Source: Listeria ivanovii subsp. londoniensis
GTDB taxonomy: Bacteria; Bacillota; Bacilli; Lactobacillales; Listeriaceae
Assembly (NCBI RefSeq): GCF_000763495.1
Contig: NZ_CP009576.1
Span: 1,870,001 to 1,934,000, forward strand
Direction of reading: 5' to 3'
DNA: 64,000 nucleotides
Part shown: one piece after another, positions 43,616 through 59,422 of the stretch
How the letters are laid out: each line of letters opens with the position of its first letter
How positions within the stretch are numbered: position 1 is the stretch's first letter
Made by a program: the position numbers and the translations under genes
The notes under the pieces: model-generated
The model's database searches: none
Seen by the model: the letters and a program-made list of their open reading frames with translations, nothing else
What the model was told of the DNA's origin: nothing

Positions 43616-43623
43616 AGAAATAC

Positions 43624-43740
43624 TGCCCGGCAGCGACCTACTCTCGCAGGGGGAAGCCCCCAACTACCATTGGCGCAGAGAAGCTTAACTACCGTGTTCG
43701 GGATGGGAACGGGTGTGACCTTCTCGCCATAACTACCAGA
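43624..43740 (-). rRNA. rrf: 5S ribosomal RNA
   Basis: The minus strand carries the conserved CCGTTCCCATCCCGAACACG block and the closing TGGTAG...CTGCC ends. It lies between 23S and tRNA-Val. The ends are approximate. Confidence 0.95.
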
Positions 43741-43821
43741 CAATATTTAAGTTGTTGAAAGATTGCTCTCTCAAAACTAGAGAAGAAAGGGTTCAGTTAG
43801 GTAACTTCGTTTCATTTTTTT

Positions 43822-48550
<4,729 letters not shown>

Positions 48551-48797
48551 TATAAATTGAATTTGAATACTTATTCAACACCGTGAATAAGATTCCTTGC
48601 GTCAAATTGACTTCGCTAGCAATTAAATTACTAGTTTGTTTTGTTGAAAACAGCTTTCTGTTTTCTGCCCTGCGATTACCAGTGAGACTTTACGTCTCAT
48701 TGCTTTTCGTCTTCTTCTTTGTTCAGTTTTCAAAGGTCAGTCAGTCACTTAAATTCATGATGTGAGAATGTTTTCGTTTGTTTTTTGCGACTTTTAA

Positions 48798-48826
48798 ATC
48801 ATATCATTTCAACGCTTATCTGTCAA
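48798..48826 (-). promoter_or_regulatory. rRNA operon promoter P2
   Basis: On the minus strand, TTGACA (48821-48826), 17 bp, then TATGAT (48798-48803), about 250 bp before 16S. Confidence 0.85.
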
Positions 48827-48892
48827 CAACTTTTTGAATTTATTTTATGAATAAAATTCTTTTAAAACACTGCTATTGTAGCGCCGAAAACT

Positions 48893-48921
48893 AATATATC
48901 AAGTTTTGAGATATATGTCAA
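48893..48921 (-). promoter_or_regulatory. rRNA operon promoter P1
   Basis: On the minus strand, TTGACA (48916-48921), 17 bp, then TATATT (48893-48898), 95 bp upstream of P2. Tandem promoters are the rule for rRNA operons. Confidence 0.8.
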
Positions 48922-48949
48922 CTGAATTATGCATAAAATTAAATAAAAA

Positions 48950-48982
48950 TAAAAAAACACCCAGCCTAGCTAAGTGTTTTTG
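48950..48982 (-). terminator. Terminator of perR
   Basis: AAACACTTAGC and GCTGGGTGTTT form a stem (with G-U pairs) followed by a long T-run on the minus strand. Confidence 0.7.
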
Positions 48983-48983
48983 A

Positions 48984-49430
48984 TTATTTATTTGATTGTT
49001 TTTCTTTGCACTCTGGACATGTACCATATACTTCTAAGCGATGATTATTAATTTCATATCCAGTTACATGTGCTGCAAAATGTTCTACTTCATCAAGACC
49101 TGGATAATGGAAATCTACTATTTTTCCACAATCGTTACAGATTGCATGATAATGATTAGACGTAGAAAAATCAAATCTACTAGAAGCATCACCATAGGAT
49201 AATTCTTTAATTAGACCAGCATCGCGAAAGACGCGCAAATTATTATATACAGTTGCTACACTCATATTAGGAAAATTGCCTTCTAAAGCTCTATAAATAT
49301 CATCTGCGGTTGGGTGTGTATGTGAGTTAATTAAGAATTCAAGTATGGCATGACGCTGAGGAGTTATTCTTACTCCTGTTTTCTTCAAGACATCTACCGC
49401 CTCTTTTAGAGTTGCATTAGACACCGCCAT
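48984..49430 (-). CDS. perR: Peroxide-responsive Fur-family repressor PerR
   Basis: PerR is a metal-dependent repressor of oxidative stress genes that is inactivated when peroxide oxidises its His ligands. It has 148 residues from the ATG at 49430; the 11 upstream codons are not needed and lack homology. It aligns with B. subtilis PerR along its length. The sensing ligands are His39, Asp87, His93, His95 and Asp106 (Bacillus 37, 85, 91, 93, 104). The Zn site is C98-C101 and C138-C141. The Asp at 106 favours PerR over Fur or Zur. A PerR-like box overlaps its own promoter. Confidence 0.96.
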   Translation of the reverse strand: MAVSNATLKEAVDVLKKTGVRITPQRHAILEFLINSHTHPTADDIYRALEGNFPNMSVATVYNNLRVFRDAGLIKELSYGDASSRFDFSTSNHYHAICNDCGKIVDFHYPGLDEVEHFAAHVTGYEINNHRLEVYGTCPECKEKQSNK

Positions 49431-49444
49431 GCACTCCCTTCCAA

Positions 49445-49459
49445 ATATAATTATTGTAT
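49445..49459. promoter_or_regulatory. Candidate PerR box (autoregulation)
   Basis: ATACAATAATTATAT on the minus strand matches the PerR consensus TTATAATNATTATAA at most positions. It lies directly downstream of the -10 of the perR promoter. Confidence 0.55.
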
Positions 49460-49461
49460 TC

Positions 49462-49491
49462 ATAATACCGGAAATAACGCCTTAATGTCAA
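49462..49491 (-). promoter_or_regulatory. SigA promoter of perR
   Basis: On the minus strand, TTGACA (49486-49491), 18 bp, then TATTAT (49462-49467). Confidence 0.75.
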
Positions 49492-49512
49492 TAGAACACC
49501 ATAAATTAGAGC

Positions 49513-50454
49513 TTAATAGCCTTTATCTAAATTAAGTTCATTTCGCAAATCTGTGTTTTCTTTATAATGTTTGATATTCTCTAGCCAAATTTCAAAACTC
49601 CGGTCAAGGTATTTGTCTGAATGTCCTGATACATGTGGAGTGATTGTTACATTCGGTGCTTGCCACAAGTAACTTTTTGTTGGCAGAGGTTCTTCCGGCA
49701 ACACATCTAGATAAAAATGGGAAATCAATTTTTGTTTCGTTGCTGTTTCTAATACATCTAAAGTAACAGCACTTCCTCTACCAATATTAACGAAAACAGC
49801 ATTACGTTTCATTTGTTCAAAGAAAGATAGTGGATATATCCCTATGGTTTGCTCGGTTTGGGGTAGCACACTGATAAAAAAATCTGCTAACGGAGCTACT
49901 TTTTCTAACTCTTTGATGGCATATGTTTGCTCAAAATGTTTGACAGGATGGCCAGTTGCATTAACACCTATTAAATGCATATCAAAAGCTTGGGCAAATT
50001 CCGCCACTTTTGATCCAATTGCTCCTGTACCAGCAACCACAACCGTTTTACCTGCTAATTCCGTGATTGGCTCTTCGCTTTCCCAGCGGTTACTTTTTTG
50101 CATTTCATAGAAGAAAGCTGCTTTTTTTACGTGATTCAGCATAAAAGAAAGTGCATACTCCCCCATCGGAATAGCGTGAATCCCTCTTACGTTCGCTACT
50201 TTTATTTTTCTGGCTTGAATAATTTTTCGAGGCAGACTGTCTATTCCTGCTGAAAAGACCATAATGAATTTTAATTTGTTAGCACTCTTTATCATTTCTT
50301 CTGTTAAATTTGATCCATAAGTGACTATTACATCTACTTCTGATAGGTTGGCAAAATGATTACTGCTCTCAAAATAGAAAGTATCTTCTGGAAATTTGTC
50401 TTCTTGTAATTTTTTAAGGTGATTTGGAACATCTAATGTAAATAGGACTTTCAT
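49513..50454 (-). CDS. D-isomer-specific 2-hydroxyacid dehydrogenase family protein
   Basis: This is a 313-residue NAD(P)-dependent dehydrogenase. The start is ATG at 50454 with GAGAGG upstream. The coenzyme motif GTGAIGSKVA lies near 138-147, and the catalytic pattern is present as NIGRG(S) near 223, LPEEPLP near 255 and the His in TPHVSGHS near 282. The substrate is not evident; it could be a glyoxylate, hydroxypyruvate or phosphoglycerate relative. It lies upstream of perR, in the same direction, and divergent from hemL. Confidence 0.85.
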   Translation of the reverse strand: MKVLFTLDVPNHLKKLQEDKFPEDTFYFESSNHFANLSEVDVIVTYGSNLTEEMIKSANKLKFIMVFSAGIDSLPRKIIQARKIKVANVRGIHAIPMGEYALSFMLNHVKKAAFFYEMQKSNRWESEEPITELAGKTVVVAGTGAIGSKVAEFAQAFDMHLIGVNATGHPVKHFEQTYAIKELEKVAPLADFFISVLPQTEQTIGIYPLSFFEQMKRNAVFVNIGRGSAVTLDVLETATKQKLISHFYLDVLPEEPLPTKSYLWQAPNVTITPHVSGHSDKYLDRSFEIWLENIKHYKENTDLRNELNLDKGY

Positions 50455-50533
50455 TTTGCCTCTCTCCCCATTCTTATACTTTAAGTTAATTTTATTCTTT
50501 TTTTCGGTTATCGGCAATTATCTTGTTTTTCGA

Positions 50534-50562
50534 TTGCGACATCTCGATATTTCGCATAGAAT
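50534..50562 (+). promoter_or_regulatory. SigA promoter of hemL
   Basis: TTGCGA (50534-50539), 17 bp, then TAGAAT (50557-50562), about 35 bp before the start codon. Confidence 0.65.
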
Positions 50563-50596
50563 ATAGAAGGTATTAAAATATGGAGGCGATGACAAA

Positions 50597-51895
50597 ATGA
50601 ATCATTCGATGTCAGAAAAATTACATGATGAAGCACTTTTACATATAGTTGGTGGGGTGAATAGTCCATCTAGGTCGAACAAAGGTGTTGGGGGCGGAAC
50701 TCCTGTTACAATGGAACGAGCTAACGGTGCTTACTTTTATGATGTAGATGGCAATAAATATATTGACTATTTAGCGGCATTTGGGCCAATTATTACAGGG
50801 CACGCGCATCCTCATATTACAGAAGCAATTACAAAAGCAGCACAAAATGGTGTTTTATATGGTACACCAACCAAACATGAGATTACTTTTGCCAAAATGT
50901 TAAAAGAAGCCATACCTTCCCTTGAAAAAGTTCGTTTTACTAATTCTGGGACAGAAGCTGTAATGACTACTATTCGTGTTGCTCGCGCTTATACAGGACG
51001 AGATAAAATAATTAAATTTGCAGGATGTTATCACGGACACTTTGATTTAGTTTTAGTAGAAGCAGGTTCTGGACCATCGACGCTTGGTATTCCCGATTCA
51101 GCTGGAGTAACAAAATCTACCGCAGAAGAAGTGATTACGGTGCCTTTTAATGATTTAGCATCTTTTAAAAAAGCACTTACTGTTTGGGGAGAGCAAGTTG
51201 CGGCTGTTTTAGTCGAACCGATTGTTGGAAACTTTGGTATGGTCGAACCAGCAGAAGGATTTTTAGAAAGCGTCAATGAACTTGCACATGCGAATGGTTC
51301 TTTAGTAATTTATGATGAAGTTATTACGGCATTTCGTTTTATGTATGGTGGTGCGCAAAACTACCTTGGGGTTACTCCTGATTTGACAGCGATGGGCAAA
51401 ATTATTGGCGGCGGGCTTCCAATCGGTGCGTATGGTGGTCGTGTAGATATTATGGAAAAGGTGGCTCCTCTTGGTCCGGCTTATCAGGCTGGTACACACG
51501 CTGGAAATCCAGCATCCATCTTATCTGGCATTGCTTGTTTAGAGGTTTTACAAGAGGAAGGGCTTTATGATCGTTTTGAAAAATATGGCAAAATGTTAAA
51601 AGATGGCATTGAAAAGGCAGCTAACAAGTATGGTATTGCCGTAACAGTAAACCAAATTGTCGGTGCTTTAACTGTGTATTTTACAAATGAAGCCGTTACA
51701 AACTACGCAGAAGCTGGTGCTACTAACGGAGAATTATTTGGTCAGTTCTTTAAGGGGATGTTAGAAGAAGGTATTAACTTAGCGCCATCAAAATACGAAG
51801 CTTGGTTCATTACTTCGGCGCATTCAGAAGCAGACATTGAAGAAACTATTCGCGCTGTGAATACAGTATTCGCAAAAATGGTTCAAGATAACTAG
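50597..51895 (+). CDS. hemL: Glutamate-1-semialdehyde 2,1-aminomutase
   Basis: This enzyme turns glutamate-1-semialdehyde into 5-aminolevulinate for haem synthesis; it is also called GsaB in Bacillus as a second copy beside the hem operon. The 432-residue PLP enzyme has GGVNSPSR at 19-26, the [18 protein letters not shown] block, [11 protein letters not shown] and the PLP Lys268 in [10 protein letters not shown]. The ATG follows GGAGG. The gene stands alone, away from other hem genes, which agrees with the gsaB-type position. Confidence 0.95.
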   Translation: MNHSMSEKLHDEALLHIVGGVNSPSRSNKGVGGGTPVTMERANGAYFYDVDGNKYIDYLAAFGPIITGHAHPHITEAITKAAQNGVLYGTPTKHEITFAKMLKEAIPSLEKVRFTNSGTEAVMTTIRVARAYTGRDKIIKFAGCYHGHFDLVLVEAGSGPSTLGIPDSAGVTKSTAEEVITVPFNDLASFKKALTVWGEQVAAVLVEPIVGNFGMVEPAEGFLESVNELAHANGSLVIYDEVITAFRFMYGGAQNYLGVTPDLTAMGKIIGGGLPIGAYGGRVDIMEKVAPLGPAYQAGTHAGNPASILSGIACLEVLQEEGLYDRFEKYGKMLKDGIEKAANKYGIAVTVNQIVGALTVYFTNEAVTNYAEAGATNGELFGQFFKGMLEEGINLAPSKYEAWFITSAHSEADIEETIRAVNTVFAKMVQDN

Positions 51896-51999
51896 GTAAT
51901 ATTACTGTATAAACTCGAGAGAAACGTTATAATAGAATAAGAATGAGCGGAGTGTAACAAAATTCCGCTCAAATAGTCTATAGAAAGGAATAACCTTCC

Positions 52000-53088
52000 A
52001 TGAAATTCGGAGCTAGAATTTTGAAAACAGGTATTGCAATAACACTTGCGCTTTTTATTGCCGAGCTTTGCAACTCACCTTCTCCATCTCTGGCAGGCAT
52101 TTCCGCCGTTTTTGCTATCCAACCTTCTATTTATAGGTCATATCGAACTATTTTAGAACGAGCACAAGGGAATATTATTGGCGCAATCATCGCGATAATT
52201 TTCGGACTATATATTGGGAATGATTTTATCTTAATTGGTGTTGCTTCGATAATCTGTGTTGCTTTATTAATGCAGCTCCGCTTAGAGAATACAATTGGTC
52301 TTGCCGTTGTGACACTCATTATTGTCATGGATTCACCTGGTAATGACTTTTTAGAAATTGCACTTATTCGTTTTGGAACAATTATGTTGGGCTTAGTTGC
52401 CGCTTTTATCGTTAATTTATTTTTTATTCCGCCAAAATACGAAGTTTCGTTATTCCAGTTAATTTACAATACCAATAGTGAGATTGTTCGATGGATTAAA
52501 CTAAACCTTCGCCATGCTGCGGATTTCCCTCTTCTAAAAAAAGATATGGAATGGATGCAAAAACAGTTGAATCAAACACGTAACTTATATGGATTTTACC
52601 GTGAAGAGCGAACATTTCTTAAAAAAAATGCGGTTTCTAAAGGTCGAAAAATTGCCGTATATAGGCAAATGCTACTTTGTTCGCAAAAAGGTTTTGAACT
52701 TTTAAAAATCCAACATCGTTACGAAAATGATTATTTACAACTGCCGCCAGATAAACAAGAATTAATTAGACAGCATATTGATTATTTAACAGATAAGCAT
52801 GAACAGTTACTTCTTACTTATATCGACAAAGTTTCGATTGATCTTGATTATGTCGAGTCACATTTGGCACAAGACCCGCAAGATTTAATGCAACTTTTCC
52901 TACGTGAAATGGAAGAAACAGAAAAAGATGAGTACGAAGAAATGATGGACAAATATCATTTAATGCGCATTATTGCTTCTATCTTCGCTTATCAAGAGAC
53001 TGTTGACTATTTAGAAAAATTAATTCATAGCTTTAAACTTCGACATACAGAAGAAAATCAGATTGATATTAACGTGAATGAAGAATAA
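52000..53088 (+). CDS. Aromatic acid exporter family (FUSC-like) membrane protein
   Basis: This 362-residue protein has five or six N-terminal membrane segments (about 10-145) and a long helical cytoplasmic C-terminal half. It resembles the ArAE/DUF939 family of Bacillus (YgaE-like). The conserved SAVFAIQPSIYRSYRTILER segment near 35-54 is characteristic. An AGAAAGG ribosome binding site precedes ATG. The transport substrate is unknown. It is convergent with the next gene and ends at a bidirectional terminator. Confidence 0.85.
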   Translation: MKFGARILKTGIAITLALFIAELCNSPSPSLAGISAVFAIQPSIYRSYRTILERAQGNIIGAIIAIIFGLYIGNDFILIGVASIICVALLMQLRLENTIGLAVVTLIIVMDSPGNDFLEIALIRFGTIMLGLVAAFIVNLFFIPPKYEVSLFQLIYNTNSEIVRWIKLNLRHAADFPLLKKDMEWMQKQLNQTRNLYGFYREERTFLKKNAVSKGRKIAVYRQMLLCSQKGFELLKIQHRYENDYLQLPPDKQELIRQHIDYLTDKHEQLLLTYIDKVSIDLDYVESHLAQDPQDLMQLFLREMEETEKDEYEEMMDKYHLMRIIASIFAYQETVDYLEKLIHSFKLRHTEENQIDINVNEE

Positions 53089-53090
53089 AC

Positions 53091-53132
53091 AAAAAACGAG
53101 CTTGGAAAATGAATTCCAAAGCTCGTTTTTTT
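53091..53132. terminator. Bidirectional terminator
   Basis: AACGAGCTTGGAA and TTCCAAAGCTCGTT form a stem with flanking A and T runs. It lies between convergent genes. Confidence 0.9.
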
Positions 53133-53658
53133 AACGGTATTCTTTATACTTTTCATACCAAATGTCGATATAATCAGGTGAAAATGGACCTTTTTTGTCC
53201 AAAATCCAGTGACTTAACACATCTACATTAGTCTTTAGTATCCGGTCAATAGAGTCTGGATACTTCATTTGGCGACGGTGTTGTTCGTATTCGCCCTCAT
53301 CAAGCAAATGAAACCTACCATCTGGGAATACTTTAATATCGAGGTCATAGTCAATGTACTTCAACGCTTGTTCATCAACTGCAAAGGGTGTACCTAAATT
53401 GCAATAATGGTAGATACCATCTTCGCGAATCATTGAAATTACATTAAACCAGTAATCACTATGAAAATAGCAAATAGATGGTTCGCGCGTTACCCATTTA
53501 CGTCCGTCTGCTTCCACAACTAATGTGTGGTCGTTTCCACCGATAATAATATTTTCCGTAGACTTAAGCACCACTGTCTTTTTCCAAGTACGATGAAGTT
53601 TACCGTTATGTTTGTAGCTCTTGATTTGTATTATTTCTTTCTCTTTGGGTAAGTACAT
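53131..53658 (-). CDS. Nucleoside di/triphosphatase of the DUF402/UPF0374 family (YgaC-like)
   Basis: This 175-residue cytoplasmic protein belongs to the UPF0374 family; the Staphylococcus member is described as a nucleoside tri/diphosphatase. The family core is intact: [18 protein letters not shown] near 86-103, and [15 protein letters not shown] near 115-130, whose Asp residues bind metal. An extended -10 (TGTTATAAT) lies about 40 bp upstream. The function is inferred from the family. Confidence 0.88.
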   Translation of the reverse strand: MYLPKEKEIIQIKSYKHNGKLHRTWKKTVVLKSTENIIIGGNDHTLVVEADGRKWVTREPSICYFHSDYWFNVISMIREDGIYHYCNLGTPFAVDEQALKYIDYDLDIKVFPDGRFHLLDEGEYEQHRRQMKYPDSIDRILKTNVDVLSHWILDKKGPFSPDYIDIWYEKYKEYR

Positions 53659-53804
53659 CCTTTATCCTACTTTCCTCATGTACTATCAAAATCAATATCA
53701 TTATAACATAACGTCACACTGCAAAAAAACAATATTGTGCTGAAATGGTACAATTTCATCAAAAAACTATGATTTAACCCAAAAATGATTGATTTCCAGC
53801 TTAA

Positions 53805-55653
<1,849 letters not shown>

Positions 55654-55854
55654 TTTCTCCTTGTAATTCTAATAGATTTCTAATGTGTGATTATAGAGAT
55701 GTGTAGTATAATGTAAACAGGGAATAAAAAAGTATACCCTTTCTTAAGCCGATTTCTATTATACCGAATGCCAGCTTAATTGAATAGTGTTGTGCTTTAC
55801 TTAAACAACAAGAATTGTATTTTAAAGACCGATTTTTAGAGGAGGCAAAAGTCA

Positions 55855-56835
55855 TTGGATACTGGCACACATGTAGTAATGGGAATTGCACTCGGAGCGT
55901 TAGCAACTGTAGACCCGGTCGTGGCCGGAAGTTCTCAAGCTGCCATTGGGATTATGACAGCAACAATTATTGGTTCACAAATCCCAGACATTGACACTGT
56001 ACTAAAACTTAAAAATAACGCTGATTACATTAGAAATCATCGCGGAGTAACTCACTCCTTACCGATGCTTGCAATTTGGCCATTACTTATTTCATCTATT
56101 TTATACCTATTCTTCCCAGCAGCCACATTCATTCATTTATTGTTATGGACATTTATCGCAGTTGGGCTGCATATTTTTGTAGATATCTTTAATGCTTATG
56201 GAACACAAGCGATTAGACCGTTTAAGGAAACCTGGGTCGCGTTTGGATTTATCAATACTTTTGATTGGTTCATTTTCGGTTCTCACGTAATTGCTATTGC
56301 AGCTTGGTTACTTGGTTCACCAGCTGTTCCAACCTTTATCACGCTATATATCATCTTAGCATTTTATTATGTAGCAAGGTTTGTAACACAGCGAATGATT
56401 AAACATGCGGTTCAAAACTTGATTCCCGACTCAGAAGAAATTATTATCGCTTCCACGATTCACTTCTTTCAGTGGCGCGTGGCAGTTACAACAAAAGATC
56501 ACTATTATGTAGGTAGAGCTTTCAAACGAAACATTTCAATTTATGAAAAATTCGATCGTGTACCTGTGCCAGATAACGAAATCATTCGTTCTGCAAAGTT
56601 AGACAAAAATCTCGCAGCATTCATCTCTTTCTCCAAAGTATATAACTGGAGAATTGAAGAAAAATTAGACGGAACTTATGTTACTTTCACAGATTTACGT
56701 TATCGTAGTAATGGACATTATCCCTTTGTAGCTGTAGTGAAATTAGATGATGATTTAAAAATTGTCTCATCTTACACTGGTTGGATTTTCTCTACCGAAA
56801 AATTATACAAAAAACTAACACCTGTTAGTTTTTAA
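55855..56835 (+). CDS. Membrane-bound metal-dependent hydrolase (YfhP/YdjM family)
   Basis: This 326-residue protein has four to five membrane segments at the N-terminus and a cytoplasmic-looking C-terminal domain. The family metal ligands are visible: His6 in GTHVVMG, QIPDID near 45 and NHRGVTHS near 62-69. The start is TTG at 55855, with GAGGAGG nine bases before. In Bacillus the YfhP relative is a regulator or hydrolase with an undefined substrate. It ends at a terminator shared with the dUTPase gene. Confidence 0.85.
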   Translation: MDTGTHVVMGIALGALATVDPVVAGSSQAAIGIMTATIIGSQIPDIDTVLKLKNNADYIRNHRGVTHSLPMLAIWPLLISSILYLFFPAATFIHLLLWTFIAVGLHIFVDIFNAYGTQAIRPFKETWVAFGFINTFDWFIFGSHVIAIAAWLLGSPAVPTFITLYIILAFYYVARFVTQRMIKHAVQNLIPDSEEIIIASTIHFFQWRVAVTTKDHYYVGRAFKRNISIYEKFDRVPVPDNEIIRSAKLDKNLAAFISFSKVYNWRIEEKLDGTYVTFTDLRYRSNGHYPFVAVVKLDDDLKIVSSYTGWIFSTEKLYKKLTPVSF

Positions 56836-56867
56836 AAAAGGTCCCGAAAAATTTCGGGACCTTTTTA
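56834..56867. terminator. Bidirectional terminator
   Basis: AAAGGTCCCGAAA and TTTCGGGACCTTT form a stem with a short AAT loop and flanking runs. Confidence 0.92.
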
Positions 56868-57329
56868 TTATCTACCAGTACTTCCAACTCCACCAACACG
56901 CGATTCATTAGCAACAATATCCGTATCAGCAATGAGATATTTCTGGAAAACACCTTGTGCTACACGTTCTCCTAGCTCAATTTCTACAGGCTCTGTGGAA
57001 AAATTTTTAATGGCTATTCCAATATTGCCGTCATTTCCAGGATTACTATAATAAGAAGAATCAATAATTCCTGTCCCATTACAAAGTAGTAAACCTTTTT
57101 TGATGCCAATCGATGAGCGTACATGAATATTTAATACTTCATCTTCTTGCATGTAACTTTTAACGTCGGTCCAAAAAATATGTTTTTCACCTGGTTCAAT
57201 GACTACTGTTTCATTGGAGAAAAAATCGTATCCCGCTGAACCTTTATCTCCGCGGATTGGTAAAGATATCGTTTGGTTGACAAACTTTCTACTCGCTTCA
57301 TTTACAACTTCAAAACCTCTTACTTTCAC
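56868..57329 (-). CDS. dUTP diphosphatase (YncF/YosS type)
   Basis: This trimeric dUTPase of 153 residues turns dUTP to dUMP. The five motifs appear in order: KGSAGYDF, RSSIGIKKGL, GIIDSSYY, ERVAQGVF, and the Gly-rich RVGGVGSTGR at the C-terminus. Motif III has SS where DxxY proteins usually have an acidic residue. The start is GTG at 57329 after AGGAGG. It is found with small genes of the YfhJ/RecX region. Confidence 0.92.
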   Translation of the reverse strand: MKVRGFEVVNEASRKFVNQTISLPIRGDKGSAGYDFFSNETVVIEPGEKHIFWTDVKSYMQEDEVLNIHVRSSIGIKKGLLLCNGTGIIDSSYYSNPGNDGNIGIAIKNFSTEPVEIELGERVAQGVFQKYLIADTDIVANESRVGGVGSTGR

Positions 57330-57340
57330 TTGGTTGCCTC

Positions 57341-57574
57341 CTATTTGTTTGGATCTTTTCTTTCAACTTGATGTAAAAAATTACCGTGGCGCTCGATTTG
57401 CTGCCGAACATAGTCCGCTGCATACTGAGGGCCGCGATACGGATAGCCGGCTTTTGCGTAAGAGCTTTCGAAATCGGACCAAAGCATTTCAATCCACCAT
57501 ATGGCTTGTTCTTTATCTAAATGCGGATTTTTCGCCATTAATTCCGCTGTTAGTTCTTCTAAATACTCATACAC
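57341..57574 (-). CDS. Small YfhJ-family (WVELL) protein
   Basis: This 77-residue product begins at GTG 57574, nine bases after GAGGAGG; the longer frame to 57604 lies within recX. It reads MYEYLEELTAELMAKNPHLD, then a Trp-rich WWIEMLWSDFESSYAKAGYPYRG core typical of YfhJ. No membrane segment is present. The function is unknown. It lies two bases after recX. Confidence 0.8.
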   Translation of the reverse strand: MYEYLEELTAELMAKNPHLDKEQAIWWIEMLWSDFESSYAKAGYPYRGPQYAADYVRQQIERHGNFLHQVERKDPNK

Positions 57575-57575
57575 T

Positions 57576-58385
57576 TCATTCTTCCTCCTCGAAACTAACC
57601 TCATTTTCCGTTAGGTATGATTGAATTGTATCATAAGAAAAACCTTTCTGCATTAGTGATGTTATCGTTTTTTGCTTAGCGATACTTGGTTTATAGCGTT
57701 TGTTTTTACGAATTGCTTTTTCTAGTTGTTTTTGTAAGATTTCCATTTCGTCAGCTGCATCTAATTCGCTGGTGACATTAGTTGCTGCCAGTTTTGCAAG
57801 TTCGCTTGTGTAACCTTTTTGGATTAAATCTGTGATAATTTTTTGTTGTAATGTTTTTTTGGCACTCTTATTATTTCGACGCATGATTTTCCGGGCTTGT
57901 TTTTCAGCATTTTCGACTTGTGCTTCTTCTGAATATTCCTGAATAACTTGACTAATAATTTCTCGTGTGAGACCTTTATCGACTAATTCTCGTTCAATCG
58001 TCCGTGGTCCTTTTAAAGTTGTTTTAATTTGTGTTTTTGTATATAGCTCGGCAAATTCTGCGTCATTGATATAATCCATGTCTGCTAATTTTTTCAAAAT
58101 CGCATCAATTGCATAGCGCTCCATTTCTTGTTTTCGCAAGTAGTCACGAATTTCTTTTTCAGACCGAACACGATGTGATAAGAAATTAATTGCTTTATTC
58201 AGCCCTTTTCGCACCATGTCTGCTTGTTTTATTTCTTCTATTTTTGAATCTGTTATTGTCTTGCCTTTCATTAGTTGGAATCTCGCTAAAACTTCTTCGT
58301 CTACGCTAAAGTTGTATTTTTCGTCAATAAAAATGTTGTAACGTTCTTTATTTTTTTGTTGGACACTTATGGACGTGATTTTCAT
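57576..58385 (-). CDS. recX: Recombination regulator RecX
   Basis: RecX modulates RecA filaments. The 269-residue protein begins at ATG 58385 with GGAGG upstream; the frame before it is untranslated. It is composed of three-helix RecX repeats; the LARFQLMKGKTIT and SEKEIRDYLRKQEM stretches (about 36-95) and the KGPRTIERELVDKG repeat (about 112-125) are clear. It is basic, as expected for a nucleic acid partner. Confidence 0.92.
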   Translation of the reverse strand: MKITSISVQQKNKERYNIFIDEKYNFSVDEEVLARFQLMKGKTITDSKIEEIKQADMVRKGLNKAINFLSHRVRSEKEIRDYLRKQEMERYAIDAILKKLADMDYINDAEFAELYTKTQIKTTLKGPRTIERELVDKGLTREIISQVIQEYSEEAQVENAEKQARKIMRRNNKSAKKTLQQKIITDLIQKGYTSELAKLAATNVTSELDAADEMEILQKQLEKAIRKNKRYKPSIAKQKTITSLMQKGFSYDTIQSYLTENEVSFEEEE

Positions 58386-58481
58386 AGTACGCCTCCCTCT
58401 CTTATCTATCATACCTCAAAAATTGGTTTTAATACTACTAAAAAGGGAATATAGATATAGGATAATGAAGAGGTGATTAAA

Positions 58482-59384
58482 TTGCATATCTTACTTACAG
58501 GGGCAACTGGTTTTATAGGTGATCATTTAGTACATGAATTAGAAAAATCCAATCACGAAATCTATATTTTAACTAGGCAAAAGCTTCAAAACCGCGCAAA
58601 TGTTCATTATATCGAATGGCTAACGTCAGATAAATTACCTAACTTGGAAGATTTGCCAATAGATATTTGTATTAATCTTGCTGGGGCTGGATTAATGGAC
58701 GAAAAATGGACAAATGATCGAAAAAAAGTGATTGTGAATAGCCGCATCGAAGCTACTTCTGCACTTTTATCAATTGTTAAAAAAATGAAAATAAAGCCTA
58801 AACTTTGGATTAATGCAAGTGCGATTGGAGCCTATAACACATCTAAATCGACCATTTATTTAGACACAGAAGAAAATCCTTATGCACCAAATTTTCTTGG
58901 GAAAACAGTTTATGAATGGGAAAAGACTGCCAGTGCCGCACGTGACTTGGGTATTCGTGTGGTATATGCTAGATTTGGACTTGTGCTTGGAACGGGTGGT
59001 GGCTCGTTCCCAATTTTCCAAAAAATGTTCCAAACTTTTACAGGTGGCAAATTAGGTAGTGGTCGCCAGTGGTATTCCTGGATTCATGTCGATGATGTTG
59101 TTGCAGCAATGTTGTTTATTTTCGACCATGAACAAATAAATGGTGTTGTCAATTTTACAGCACCCCACCCAGTGCAAGAAAAGAAATTTGCTGAAAGACT
59201 TGGTAAAAAAATGCATAAACCCTATAACACTCCTATTCCTAAAAGAATTATCAAGCTTGTTCTTGGTGAACGCGCAGTAACGATTCTTGACAGTCAACGA
59301 GCCTATCCAGAAAAATTAATGAGCAATCATTTTGAATTTCAGTTTGAAACCTTGCAAGAAGCAATAGATGACTTAGTTGAATAG
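58482..59384 (+). CDS. SDR/epimerase of the TIGR01777 family (YfhF-like)
   Basis: This is a 300-residue atypical SDR. The TTG start at 58482 is chosen because GAGGTG lies upstream and the protein then begins MHILLTGATGFIGDHL as in its relatives; a GTG at 58473 also exists. The NAD(P) loop TGATGFIG is at 6-13, the family's NLAGAGLMDEKW near 70 and LRFGLVLG-like ARFGLVLGTGG near 165. The substrate is not known. It ends in the terminator shared with mprF. Confidence 0.87.
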   Translation: MHILLTGATGFIGDHLVHELEKSNHEIYILTRQKLQNRANVHYIEWLTSDKLPNLEDLPIDICINLAGAGLMDEKWTNDRKKVIVNSRIEATSALLSIVKKMKIKPKLWINASAIGAYNTSKSTIYLDTEENPYAPNFLGKTVYEWEKTASAARDLGIRVVYARFGLVLGTGGGSFPIFQKMFQTFTGGKLGSGRQWYSWIHVDDVVAAMLFIFDHEQINGVVNFTAPHPVQEKKFAERLGKKMHKPYNTPIPKRIIKLVLGERAVTILDSQRAYPEKLMSNHFEFQFETLQEAIDDLVE

Positions 59385-59385
59385 C

Positions 59386-59422
59386 AAAAGCAGATTCTGT
59401 TTTATTCAGAATCTGCTTTTTT
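59386..59422. terminator. Bidirectional terminator overlapping the mprF stop
   Basis: AAAAGCAGATTCTG and CAGAATCTGCTTTT form a 14-bp stem with a 7-base loop. The mprF stop codon lies inside the loop. Confidence 0.92.
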
